This document shows, piece after piece, positions 36,739 to 45,484 of a DNA stretch of 64,000 nt. Position 1 is the stretch's first letter; each line of letters opens with the position of its first letter. The position numbers and the translations under genes are program-made. Under the pieces are notes generated by a model. That model searched no databases. It worked only from the letters and a program-made list of their open reading frames with translations, and was not told the origin of the DNA. Origin of the DNA: Staphylococcus haemolyticus (GTDB lineage Bacteria; Bacillota; Bacilli; Staphylococcales; Staphylococcaceae). The stretch is from NCBI RefSeq assembly GCF_006094395.1, contig NZ_CP035291.1, positions 62,001-126,000 on the forward strand. Direction: 5' to 3'.

Positions 36739-37472
36739 ATACTGTAGTTAAAGTCAATCAATTATCCATCTTAGATCATAATCGGTCATTGTTAAACGAT
36801 GTTAATTTGACAATAACTAAAGGGGCATTTCATTGCATTATAGGTGAGAGTGGTAGTGGGAAGTCATTATTGACGAGAACTATTCTTGGAATGAAGCCAT
36901 CACAACTAAGCTATCAAGGAGATATCAAGATTGATTTAAATAAGACGGATGCCGTTTTTCAAGATGTTCAAAGTAATATGTTTCAAAACGTGACCTTGGC
37001 TAAACATTTCCAATATATTTATGAAGCTAACCATTCACAACTATCTAAACAAGATATCAAGGAAGACGTCTTAGATAAAATGCAATTACTCGGTTTAAAT
37101 CAAGGTGAACAATTACTTAAACGATATCCCTTTGAACTTAGTGGGGGTATGGCACAACGTGTAGCCTTTATAATGTCATTAATTAGACGTCCGGACTACT
37201 TATTTTTAGATGAACCGACGAGTGCGCTAGATCAAGAGAATGTTAAAAAGTTTATGCACTATTTGATTAAGGCACAGGAACATTATCAAATGACAATTGT
37301 CTTTATTACACATGATATTAACTTAGTTAAGGATTATGCCACTCATATTAGTATTATGCAGCAAGGTCAATTGATTGAAAGTGGTGAAGCATCATCTATT
37401 TTAGCTAACCCCACACATAGCTATACGAAAAATTTAATTGCTATCGCACATCGGAGACAGGCCTATGCTTAA
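36705..37472 (+). CDS. ABC importer ATPase (NikD/CntD-like)
   Basis: The 255-residue ATPase has Walker A IIGESGSGKSLL, signature LSGGMAQR, Walker B LFLDEPTS and switch THD. ATG 36705 lies 12 bases after aggagg and overlaps the permease gene by 34 bases; a second ATG at 36735 overlaps the permease stop as ATGA but lacks a site. The first half of the nucleotide-binding pair. Confidence 0.92.
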   Translation: MSNDQQKNNAMNTVVKVNQLSILDHNRSLLNDVNLTITKGAFHCIIGESGSGKSLLTRTILGMKPSQLSYQGDIKIDLNKTDAVFQDVQSNMFQNVTLAKHFQYIYEANHSQLSKQDIKEDVLDKMQLLGLNQGEQLLKRYPFELSGGMAQRVAFIMSLIRRPDYLFLDEPTSALDQENVKKFMHYLIKAQEHYQMTIVFITHDINLVKDYATHISIMQQGQLIESGEASSILANPTHSYTKNLIAIAHRRQAYA

Positions 37473-38100
37473 AATTGAAAGATTAACTAAATACATTGAT
37501 GGGAAACTTATCTTCAAAGATATATCATGTGCAATTAATGACCAACATTTACTTATAAGTGGTGAAAGTGGCTGCGGTAAGTCTACGTTAACCAAGATTA
37601 TCGCCGGATTAGATATGAATTATCAAGGTGACTTATACTTTAATGGCCAATTACGTAAGTCATATACGGCAAAAGAATGGATGAAACACATTCAATATGT
37701 GCCTCAGTATCAACGTGACACATTAAATCAGCGTAAAACCGTATTATCTACGTTATTAGAACCACTTAAGAATTACAAATTTGATAAGCAGAGTTACACA
37801 TCAAGAATAGAAGCGGTGCTTAGACAATGCAAGTTACCACAAAGCATACTCAATCAAAGCATTTCAACGCTAAGTGGTGGGCAATTTCAACGTGTCTGGA
37901 TAGCGAAGGCACTTATTCTAGAACCAGAGATATTGATATTAGATGAAGCAACGACAAACTTAGATGTGATTAACGAGGAAGAAATACTTCAAATGTTAAT
38001 CGCATTAAAGCAAACGCAATTAATCATTATTTCACATGATGCGTACGTCTTGAGTCGCTTTAAAGGCGTTCAGTTACAACTCGAACAATTGAATAATTAG
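37465..38100 (+). CDS. ABC importer ATPase (NikE/CntF-like)
   Basis: The 211-residue ATPase has ISGESGCGKSTL, LSGGQFQRV, LILDEATTN and SHD. It lacks the C-terminal oligopeptide-transporter extension (about 60 residues) of OppF, as do short NikE proteins. ATG 37465, 7 bases after ggaga, overlaps the preceding gene by 8 bases. Confidence 0.92.
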   Translation: MLKIERLTKYIDGKLIFKDISCAINDQHLLISGESGCGKSTLTKIIAGLDMNYQGDLYFNGQLRKSYTAKEWMKHIQYVPQYQRDTLNQRKTVLSTLLEPLKNYKFDKQSYTSRIEAVLRQCKLPQSILNQSISTLSGGQFQRVWIAKALILEPEILILDEATTNLDVINEEEILQMLIALKQTQLIIISHDAYVLSRFKGVQLQLEQLNN

Positions 38101-38104
38101 AGTC

Positions 38105-38158
38105 AAACCTCCTGATAAGGTATATACTTAATGGTACATACTGGACGGGAGGTTTTTT
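38105..38158 (+). promoter_or_regulatory. Hairpin that contains the MFS gene ribosome binding site
   Basis: aaacctcc (38105-38112) is a perfect complement of ggaggttt (38148-38155), which is both the ribosome binding site of the next gene and is followed by six T. It looks like a terminator whose 3' arm is the Shine-Dalgarno, so it could lower transcription and translation of the exporter relative to the importer. Confidence 0.65.
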
Positions 38159-39331
38159 ATGATACCTAAACAAGCTTATAAACAATTGGTATTAAGCATG
38201 CTGGCATTAATGATTGCAATGTCAATTAGCCGCTTTGCATATACGCCAATTTTGCCATTTATGCAACAAGATACCTCGATGAATAACCAAAATGCAGGTC
38301 TGTTAGCGACATTCAATTATTTAGGTTATCTAATGGGTGCTATCATACCTATGTTTATTACGATAAAATCTAAAGTCTTTGATTTAAAGTTGTATGTCAT
38401 GATTAATGTGATTTCTGTTATTTTAATGGGATTTTCAGAGCATTTTCTTATCTGGTCAGTTCTGCGAATAATTGCCGGCATAACGAGTGGTACGATCTTT
38501 GTTGTAGCATCAAATGTGGCGTTAGAAGCATTAAGAATGGCTAATAAACAGAGTATTTCGGGAATTTTATATAGTGCAGTAGGAATAGGAATATTTTCTA
38601 GTAGTATTTTTATATTTCTTTATACACAAGCTCAGACTTGGAAAGCAACATGGATTATATTAGGTGTTGTGGCTTTAATGGCAGGTATCATTATATTAAC
38701 TAGCATGAAGGACAACCCTTCAATTTCTAAACATTCAGCGTCATCAAATCAGAATCAAGGAAAGGCATTAAATCGCGCATTTATTATTCCATTCTCGATT
38801 GCCTATTTTTTTGAGGGAGCAGGCTATATTGTTACAGGAACATTTTTAGTCGCACTTATTAAGACTATACCTGCATACGCAGATTACGCTGCATTAAGTT
38901 GGATGTTTGTAGGACTAGGCGCTATGCCGGCCACGTTAATTTGGTCATTATTTGCTGAAAAGTTTGGGTACAAAAAGGCGATATATAGTGCATTAATATT
39001 ACAAATTATTAGTGTAGGCTTGCCTATCTTTTCACATCATATGCTAGGATTAATCGTTGCTTCGATGCTATTTGGTGCAACCTTCTTAGGTTTAACAACA
39101 TTATTTATGTCGAAAAGCCAAGAACTTATGTATCATACAAATCAAAAGTTAAATCTTGTATCGTTATTAACAGTCATTTATAGTGTCGGACAAATGATAG
39201 CGCCAATGATTGCCGGAGTACTCATCGGAGACTCAAATAATTATCAGTTGGCGTTAACCTTCGCAATGATATTACTTATACTAGGTTTCATATTTAGTGT
39301 AATAAGCTATAGATTTAATGCATATAAATAA
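38159..39331 (+). CDS. MFS transporter (YbfB/YjiJ type), probable export partner of the operon
   Basis: The 390-residue protein has about twelve helices. The start SMLALMIAMSISRFAYTPILPFM is typical of the YbfB/YjiJ branch. In the cnt operon the MFS protein CntE exports the metallophore; the position here, last gene after an importer of the CntABCDF type, suggests a similar export role, though the family branch may differ. The ribosome binding site lies within a hairpin (38105-38158). No Zur box of its own. Confidence 0.85.
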   Translation: MIPKQAYKQLVLSMLALMIAMSISRFAYTPILPFMQQDTSMNNQNAGLLATFNYLGYLMGAIIPMFITIKSKVFDLKLYVMINVISVILMGFSEHFLIWSVLRIIAGITSGTIFVVASNVALEALRMANKQSISGILYSAVGIGIFSSSIFIFLYTQAQTWKATWIILGVVALMAGIIILTSMKDNPSISKHSASSNQNQGKALNRAFIIPFSIAYFFEGAGYIVTGTFLVALIKTIPAYADYAALSWMFVGLGAMPATLIWSLFAEKFGYKKAIYSALILQIISVGLPIFSHHMLGLIVASMLFGATFLGLTTLFMSKSQELMYHTNQKLNLVSLLTVIYSVGQMIAPMIAGVLIGDSNNYQLALTFAMILLILGFIFSVISYRFNAYK

Positions 39332-39485
39332 GAACATGTTGAAATACTTGGTTTGATTAAGAATTTTTTAAATCGTAAGCAATATAGAAGTTTGGAAGTA
39401 ATAAAAATAGGGCATATTTTACTAATTAAACCTTTCATGAAAAATGAAACGGCATGAGGTTTTTAATTTATAGGGGGATTGTCAC

Positions 39486-39710
39486 ATGAATATTTATAAA
39501 TTACGTTATCAACATTATAAAGATATTGTTGATGATAATATCTTAACAGTATTTGTATTGGCTAAAAATGAAGAAGAAGTTGAACAATTCGCGAAAAAAG
39601 TAAGTTATGCAGTTGAGAGTATTACACAAATCTCTCAAGAAGAATACGAAAAAGAAAAAGCTAAAGATGAACATTTCGGTCTTGAGCATGCTGAAAATTA
39701 TTTAGATTAA
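39486..39710 (+). CDS. Small acidic protein, unknown
   Basis: Seventy-four residues (MNIYKLRYQHYKDIVDD...), soluble and rich in Glu/Lys in its C-terminal half, with a helical charged stretch ISQEEYEKEKAKDEHFG. A taggggga site precedes ATG and a terminator follows. No family recognised. Confidence 0.65.
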   Translation: MNIYKLRYQHYKDIVDDNILTVFVLAKNEEEVEQFAKKVSYAVESITQISQEEYEKEKAKDEHFGLEHAENYLD

Positions 39711-39722
39711 TATGAATTATCG

Positions 39723-39762
39723 GTCTAGGACAACTATAATGGTTGTCTTAGACTTCTTTTTT
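39723..39762 (+). terminator. Terminator
   Basis: Arms gtctaggacaac and gttgtcttagac with a 7-base loop and a T-run. Confidence 0.92.
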
Positions 39763-39819
39763 GTAATATGAATAAAAAGAGATTATATTCAATGTAATTG
39801 ACTAAAGGAGATATGTAAT

Positions 39820-40680
39820 ATGAATAAAAAAGACAGTTTAGAACATGCAATTGTACTTGGCGGTGGTGGTTCGCTAGCCATAGGTTGGGAGTTAGGCTAT
39901 CTGTTAACATTATCTAATCAAGGTATAGATGTTCGTCATGCAGATTTAATGATAGGTACATCAGGTGGCGCACAAGCTGCTACAGGTTTAACATCTGACA
40001 AGAGTTTTGATGTCATTTATGATGAGCAAATTGCACCTAAATCAAATGAAACGCCGCCAGTTAAAGACATGTCAGGTATCTTTGAAAGATATGCTCAAAT
40101 ACAAGAGCATTCGAAGTCACCTAAAGAATGGATTGAGAATTATAGTGTCTATGCACTAGAAGATCATAAATTTAATGAGAGCGTGCATATCACTCGCTTA
40201 GAACATAGAATTAAAGGCATTGAATGGCCATCTAATTTGATGATTACTGCTATTAATGCGCGTAAGGCAGAGCGTGTCGCACTAACGTCTGATAGTCAAG
40301 TGAACTTGCATAGAGCTATGGCTTCAAGTGGTTCGTTACCAGGTGTTTGGCCGGCTACGACGATTGAGGGTGACAAACATTTTGATGGTGGATGTCATTC
40401 CATGGAGAATGCAGATTTAGCTAAAGGTGCTAAGAAAGTACTTATTCTTGCAACGAATCTTCCTATTTCAACACCATATAAATTAGAAGATGCCATTAAA
40501 GAACTTGAAGAAAGTGGCGCTAAAGTCAAATTAATTACACCTAGTAAAGCAGTATTTGATAAATTAAATGAACTAGGCGGTAATACAGTAGATCCATCAA
40601 TTCGACCTGACATTTTCAAAGCTGGAGAAGCTCAAGCACTTGAAGATGTAGAGAAAATTAGAAGCTTTTGGAATGAGTGA
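39820..40680 (+). CDS. Patatin-like phospholipase
   Basis: The 286-residue protein has the patatin oxyanion loop GGGGS (14-18), the nucleophile elbow GTSGG with Ser48 and the catalytic Asp189 in DGG. All parts of the Ser-Asp dyad are intact. There is no signal peptide, so it is a cytoplasmic lipid acyl hydrolase, possibly of the RssA/YlbK group. ATG follows aaaggaga. Monocistronic. Confidence 0.9.
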   Translation: MNKKDSLEHAIVLGGGGSLAIGWELGYLLTLSNQGIDVRHADLMIGTSGGAQAATGLTSDKSFDVIYDEQIAPKSNETPPVKDMSGIFERYAQIQEHSKSPKEWIENYSVYALEDHKFNESVHITRLEHRIKGIEWPSNLMITAINARKAERVALTSDSQVNLHRAMASSGSLPGVWPATTIEGDKHFDGGCHSMENADLAKGAKKVLILATNLPISTPYKLEDAIKELEESGAKVKLITPSKAVFDKLNELGGNTVDPSIRPDIFKAGEAQALEDVEKIRSFWNE

Positions 40681-40732
40681 AAGTGAGTTTTAAGTTTAGG
40701 TCAAAGTGAGATTGTTATTTAATAACGACTAT

Positions 40733-40785
40733 AAAAAGGAGCATTGGACTATGAATTTAATAAATATCTATCCTTCTCCTTTTTT
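40733..40785. terminator. Long-loop inverted repeat between convergent genes
   Basis: aaaaaggag and ctccttttt are complementary arms around a loop of about 35 bases with terminal T-run; probable weak terminator between patatin (+) and MFS (-). Confidence 0.5.
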
Positions 40786-40788
40786 CAT

Positions 40789-42114
40789 TTAAATTGATTT
40801 AGTTTGGCGTTGAGTCATCCATAACACAATGAAGCCGATAATCATATAAATAACAATTAACCACATCACAACGTGATAATAATGAATAATATGCGTTATA
40901 TTTGATGTGAAAAAGACGATAATTGATAAGCCGATTGGACCACCTAATTGGTGCATGGTATTAGTCATTCCGCTTGCGGCACCTGATAAACTAGCATCTA
41001 CTTCGTGAATGCCGGCACTTGTAATAGGAGCCAGTAGCCAACCTTGACCTAGACCTACGAGTAACATGGGGATACCTATCGCTAGCCAATATCCATGTAA
41101 CGGATTCAAACTAGTTGTAACAATTAGTCCTAAAGTCAGTATAATTTGGCCGAGTAATAACACGTTCGTATTGCCTAATTTTTCAGTAAAGTAAGGAAGA
41201 TACAATGCCGCAATAAAATTAATAATGGTTAAAGGTAAGAAAGCTATACCAGCTTGTAACGGTGTGTAATGATATAAATGTTGCATCATTTGTGGCAAGA
41301 TAAACCAATAAGATAACATTGCCATCATAAATATAAAACGACCGACATAAGCGCCTGTGCGCACCTTATTCTTAAATAATGACATTGGCATTAATGCAAA
41401 TGGTAATTTGCGTTCAAATATTACGAATATAATTAATAAAATGAACCCAATAATGACTGCAATGATAGATTCATTTGTCATGCCATATACGAGTGTCATT
41501 ATCGCAATAACTGAAAGTATTGCACCAATAAAGTCAATTCGTACACGATGAACCGTTGTAGATTTTACAAAAAGCAACGTCAAGATAATTAAAATAATAG
41601 TGAAAGGGACATTAATCAGGAAGCCAGAACGCCAACTGATTGTACTTGTTAACCAACCACCGAGGAGTAAACCAATGCTTGAACCAATACCAGCAGTGGC
41701 GCCGTAGTAACTAATGGCTTTACTTCTTTCCTTACCTTCGAAATGGTCCATAAGTAAAGCGAGTGTTGTAGGTGCAATAATCGCCGAACCAATACCTTGT
41801 ATTGCTCTAAAAGTAATAATTTGTATACTATTTTGTGCAAGCCCGATACATAAACTTGATATCCCAAATAACACTAAACCACTTAAAAATATACGTTTGC
41901 GCCCTAATAAATCACCTAGTCTACCCGCTAACAATAAGAAACCACCGAATGTAATTGTATAAGCATTTGATACCCAAGATAAGGACGCTTTATCCATGTG
42001 TAGGCTTTGAGCGATCTTGACAGTACTTGTAAATATGATTGAGTTATCCATTAATATTAAAAAATAACTAAATAAAATGATGAAGAGTATAATTTGATTT
42101 TTCTTTTTAAACAT
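40789..42114 (-). CDS. DHA2-type MFS drug efflux transporter
   Basis: The 441-residue protein has 12 or more helices and family motifs: YFLILMDNSIIFTSTVKIA (motif D1), GRLGDLLGRKR (motif A) and AIQGIGSAIIAP (motif B region), followed by GLLLGGWLT (motif C). It expels drugs or toxic compounds using the proton gradient. It is divergent from a MerR regulator, with a MerR-type promoter in between, so it should be induced by its ligand. Confidence 0.9.
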   Translation of the reverse strand: MFKKKNQIILFIILFSYFLILMDNSIIFTSTVKIAQSLHMDKASLSWVSNAYTITFGGFLLLAGRLGDLLGRKRIFLSGLVLFGISSLCIGLAQNSIQIITFRAIQGIGSAIIAPTTLALLMDHFEGKERSKAISYYGATAGIGSSIGLLLGGWLTSTISWRSGFLINVPFTIILIILTLLFVKSTTVHRVRIDFIGAILSVIAIMTLVYGMTNESIIAVIIGFILLIIFVIFERKLPFALMPMSLFKNKVRTGAYVGRFIFMMAMLSYWFILPQMMQHLYHYTPLQAGIAFLPLTIINFIAALYLPYFTEKLGNTNVLLLGQIILTLGLIVTTSLNPLHGYWLAIGIPMLLVGLGQGWLLAPITSAGIHEVDASLSGAASGMTNTMHQLGGPIGLSIIVFFTSNITHIIHYYHVVMWLIVIYMIIGFIVLWMTQRQTKSI

Positions 42115-42152
42115 ATTGACACGTCCCTTTAGAAGAATAGTAATAGTCTAAA

Positions 42153-42172
42153 CTATGGAGTGAACTCCATAG
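42153..42172 (-). promoter_or_regulatory. MerR-type operator/promoter of the efflux gene
   Basis: CTATGGAG and CTCCATAG form a perfect dyad around 4 bases. On the minus strand it lies between a -35 TTGCTA and a -10 TAGACT separated by 19 bases, the extended spacing that MerR activators need. It controls the efflux gene at 40789-42114. Confidence 0.85.
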
Positions 42173-42256
42173 CAAGTACTAATTTTTAAAAATTTCAAAT
42201 GACTAAAATTTTTAAATTATGGTATAACATAGGGAACGATAAGGAGTGAATGTGCT

Positions 42257-42688
42257 ATGAATACGAAAGAAGTTGTAGAATTTATGGGATTATCTCAAGA
42301 TACATTGAGATATTATGAGAAAGTGGGCGCTATACCACCAGTTGAACGAAATCAAAATGGCTATCGTGATTATAGAACAAACGACTTGAACTGGATATAT
42401 TTAGTAAAAAACTTACGTCTTGCTGGTGTGAAAATTGAATTACTTTTAGAGTTTTGTAAACTAGGGCAATTACCTTCAAATGAAGACACGCAGCAACGTC
42501 AAAAAGAGATACTTAATGAACAATTAAGTGAACTAGATGCTAAATTAGAAGTAATGCACAAAGCTAGAAATTTATTGAAATATAAGATAGATACCTATGA
42601 TAGTCATTTAGCTCAATTTAATGCAGGTGAACTATCAAAGGATAATGTGGATAAACTGTGGAAAAAACCTGAAATAGTGAATAGATAA
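42257..42688 (+). CDS. MerR family transcriptional regulator
   Basis: The 143-residue protein has the N-terminal MerR winged helix (TKEVVEFMGLSQDTLRYYEKVG, then NGYRDYRTNDLNWI), and a coiled-coil dimerisation helix (about 80-120). No cysteine metal site is seen, so it senses an organic ligand or stress. It is divergent from the DHA2 pump and likely activates it. ATG follows aaggag. Confidence 0.9.
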   Translation: MNTKEVVEFMGLSQDTLRYYEKVGAIPPVERNQNGYRDYRTNDLNWIYLVKNLRLAGVKIELLLEFCKLGQLPSNEDTQQRQKEILNEQLSELDAKLEVMHKARNLLKYKIDTYDSHLAQFNAGELSKDNVDKLWKKPEIVNR

Positions 42689-42706
42689 TTTAAGGAGGAA
42701 GAAATC

Positions 42707-43138
42707 ATGTCTAATCGCTTTAATCATATCCAACCACCCAATCAATTTAAATATAGAGAGGGCCGAACTGTGTTAAAACAACAATATGATTTCAAGTGTG
42801 ATAATCGAATTTATTTTAGTGAAGATATATTTCGAGATTTGCATAATCATTCATATCGCTTGTATGTAGACGTACTTTCACCAATTGGTGATTATGGTTT
42901 TGGATTAGATTTTAATGAAGTAGATGCGATTTATAATAAAGTGATTGAACCTAAATTAAATCATCAACTCATTAATGAAACGTTGCCTGATATGAATACG
43001 ACTGCTGAAAATATTGCAATGTGGATTTGGGACGAATTTGAACAACATCTTCCGGGTGAACATTGTATGTATGCGTTACAGCTATTTGAGACCGACCGCC
43101 ATGGGGTAAGTCTAAATCGTTCCATTATGAAGCTTTAA
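42707..43138 (+). CDS. 6-pyruvoyl-tetrahydropterin synthase/QueD-like protein
   Basis: The 143-residue protein has the HNHSYRLYVDV strand (zinc His-x-His as in HGHNY), SPIGDYGFGLDFNEV, the LNHQLINE segment and NTTAENIAMWIWDEF, the core of the PTPS/QueD fold. A typical catalytic Cys before the first strand could be the one in DFKCDNRIYF. There are no queuosine genes nearby. It follows the MerR gene after 18 bases with a taaggagga site, so both may be cotranscribed. Confidence 0.82.
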   Translation: MSNRFNHIQPPNQFKYREGRTVLKQQYDFKCDNRIYFSEDIFRDLHNHSYRLYVDVLSPIGDYGFGLDFNEVDAIYNKVIEPKLNHQLINETLPDMNTTAENIAMWIWDEFEQHLPGEHCMYALQLFETDRHGVSLNRSIMKL

Positions 43139-43293
43139 ATCACTACTGATAAAAAAGAAGGGTTCTCAATTTTACCTTTTGAATTAAGTACTATTTATAT
43201 AAGTAATTAAAATTTAAATATTTTGATTATATATATTATTGATATAATTAGTATAGTAGCAAGTCTACAATTTTTTATTTTGGAGGAACATAT

Positions 43294-44310
43294 TTGGGGA
43301 CCACACTTAGTCTTATTACTTTTATATTATTATTAGTCCTAACGGCTTTTTTCGTGGCGACAGAGTTCGCTATTGTTAAAGTCAGAGAAACAAGAATTGC
43401 ACAATTGTCTAATGCAGGTGAGAAGAAAGCGATAGCCGCTAAGAAGGTTGTCGATCATCTTGATGAATACTTAGCTGCCTGCCAATTAGGTATTACCATT
43501 ACCGCACTAGGTATCGGTATGGTAGGAGAATCTACATTTGAATTTATATTATATCCTTTATTCAGCAGTATTGGTATTCCTGAAGCTTGGATACATCCAT
43601 TTACAATTGGTGGCGCATTTGTTATCGCGACATTTTTACACGTTGTTGTAGGTGAGATGGCACCTAAGACGATTGCTATCCAAAAGGCAGAATATATTAC
43701 GTTGTTATTTGCGAAACCGATTATCTTTTTCTATAAATTAATGTATCCGTTTATTTGGTTATTAAATGGTGCAGCACGATTGATATTGAAAATGTTCAAT
43801 ATGAAACCAGCCAAAGAGAGTGAAGTATTCCATTCTGAGGAAGAGTTGAAACAATTAATTCACGATAGCCATGAAGGTGGCGAAATTAATGACAGTGAAT
43901 TACACCATATTAACCAAGCATTTAAATTTGATAATTTAGTCGCAAAAGATATTATGATTGATGAAGAACATGTTAAAACGTTAAATTTAAATACACGTTT
44001 TGATGATGCTATACAGCAAATTAAAATAGATGCGTTTACAAGATATCCAGCTGTTAAAGATGATCAAATTGTTGGTTTTATACATTCAAAATCATTGTTC
44101 AACGTGGAACAACCATCTAAGTTAGAGACATTCGTTAATCCAATTATTAACGTTAAAATGAATACACCATTGAAACACATACTAGAAATGATGAAAAAGA
44201 GAAAAGTGCATATCGCAGCAGTTTATAATGACGCTGATTTTAAGGGAATCATTACTTTAGAAAATATTCTTGAAGAAATCGTTGGCGATATCGAAGATGA
44301 ATATAATTAA
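43294..44310 (+). CDS. CNNM/DUF21 and CBS domain protein, short form
   Basis: The 338-residue protein has an N-terminal DUF21/CNNM membrane domain (about 1-180, including LGITITALGIGMVGES and VVVGEMAPKTIAIQ) and a CBS pair (about 205-335). It lacks the C-terminal CorC_HlyC domain of the full-length (about 450) forms. The family includes Mg/Co exporters such as MpfA. Translation starts at TTG 43294, 7 bases after tggagga. Monocistronic. Confidence 0.85.
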   Translation: MGTTLSLITFILLLVLTAFFVATEFAIVKVRETRIAQLSNAGEKKAIAAKKVVDHLDEYLAACQLGITITALGIGMVGESTFEFILYPLFSSIGIPEAWIHPFTIGGAFVIATFLHVVVGEMAPKTIAIQKAEYITLLFAKPIIFFYKLMYPFIWLLNGAARLILKMFNMKPAKESEVFHSEEELKQLIHDSHEGGEINDSELHHINQAFKFDNLVAKDIMIDEEHVKTLNLNTRFDDAIQQIKIDAFTRYPAVKDDQIVGFIHSKSLFNVEQPSKLETFVNPIINVKMNTPLKHILEMMKKRKVHIAAVYNDADFKGIITLENILEEIVGDIEDEYN

Positions 44311-44361
44311 TGTGAATTTAGTCTTATATAATTAATATTATTATTATGACCCTATTATTGA

Positions 44362-44736
44362 GATTTTAAAAATCTTGATGGCGGTGGCACAATTGTTAAT
44401 ACAGCATCAGTTGCTGGATTAATTGCTGACCCTCAAATGGGACCATACATTGCTGCAAAACACGCAGTGATTGGTATGACAAAATCAGCAGGCTTCGACC
44501 ATGCGACTGATGGTGTACATATCAACGCAGTTGCACCTGGACTAACTGAAACAGATATGACTAAAGCTTGGAAAGATGACGATGAAAAATGGCAACAAAT
44601 GATTTCAGGTGTGGCAATGGCTAAAGCAGCACAACCTGATGATATTGCTGACATCGTATTATTCTTATCATCTGATTCAGCAAAATTCATGACTGCTCAA
44701 GTTTATCTTGTTGATGGTGGTCAAACAGCTCACTAA
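44362..44736 (+). pseudogene. 5'-truncated short-chain dehydrogenase/reductase
   Basis: The frame carries the C-terminal half of an SDR: GTIVNTASVAGLIAD, the catalytic YIAAK, NAVAPGLTETDM and the end LVDGGQTAH. The N-terminal Rossmann half with TGxxxGxG is missing; a TGA precedes residue 1 of the remnant and the upstream sequence belongs to the CNNM gene region. A 5' deletion has removed about 125 codons. Confidence 0.9.
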
Positions 44737-44760
44737 TTTTATGACTCATTTTATTGTCTA

Positions 44761-44806
44761 GGCGGAATCGCGAATTCAATTTGAATTCGGTTCCGCCTTT
44801 TTCTTT
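44761..44806 (+). terminator. Terminator of SDR remnant
   Basis: Arms ggcggaatcgcgaattcaa and ttgaattcggttccgcc form an almost perfect stem followed by a T-run. Confidence 0.93.
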
Positions 44807-44869
44807 ATATTCTTTGTAATAATCGGTATAGTAGGTTCAAATTACATTATAGAGAAATGAGAGTGGATA

Positions 44870-45397
44870 ATGATGACAGCAAATATTTGTGCATATTTAG
44901 GTGTTTCAGTAGATGGATACATAGCGGACCGATATGAAAGTGTACAATTTTTAGAAGATGTAGAAGGCGAAGGAGATAATGGCTATGCCCAGTTCTATGA
45001 CAATGTAGACGTTGTTATTATGGATGGAAATACGTTTAGATGGTTATTAGATAATAATGTTAAAGAGAATCCATACGAAGGCAAAAAAGTGATAGTGATT
45101 ACGTCGAAGGATGTTGTGATAGATTGGGATATTGAATTTTATAGTGGAGATTTAACATCACTATTTGATAGATTTAGAAATGACGAATTTGTATGGATTG
45201 TAGGCGGTGGTGCCTTGATTTCCGAGCTATTAAATTTAAACATTCTAACATCAATGCGATTAACACTTGCCCCTAAATTACTAGGTCAAGGCGTTAATTT
45301 ATTTAATGATATGACTGATCAAGTTCAATTGAATTTAAAAGACGTAACACAATATAACCAATTTGTAGAACTTTCTTATGATGTTCAATATGACTAA
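44870..45397 (+). CDS. Dihydrofolate reductase-like (RibD C-terminal domain) protein
   Basis: The 175-residue protein has the start CAYLGVSVDGYIADRY, DGNTFRWL, VWIVGGGALISELL and LAPKLLGQGVNLF, the pattern of stand-alone RibD_C proteins (YyaP/YwjB type). These bind NADPH and reduce small pteridine- or pyrimidine-like substrates; the true substrate is unknown. No riboflavin genes are nearby. Confidence 0.88.
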   Translation: MMTANICAYLGVSVDGYIADRYESVQFLEDVEGEGDNGYAQFYDNVDVVIMDGNTFRWLLDNNVKENPYEGKKVIVITSKDVVIDWDIEFYSGDLTSLFDRFRNDEFVWIVGGGALISELLNLNILTSMRLTLAPKLLGQGVNLFNDMTDQVQLNLKDVTQYNQFVELSYDVQYD

Positions 45398-45484
45398 TAT
45401 TTAAATAGTTTAGGTCAATTCATAGTAATTTTTAATATAAGTATTGCTATACTTGTTAATAATACACATAAAGGAGGGAATTAA

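Noticed and set aside
33459-39331. Naming the operon cntABCDFE
   Set aside because: cntKLM are absent, a methyltransferase leads, and the MFS protein looks like the YbfB/YjiJ branch; orthology not shown.
40751-40792. 13-codon ORF MNLINIYPSPFFI after a Shine-Dalgarno-like aaggag
   Set aside because: The binding site and ORF lie inside a terminator-like inverted repeat; there is no amphipathic pattern or other support.
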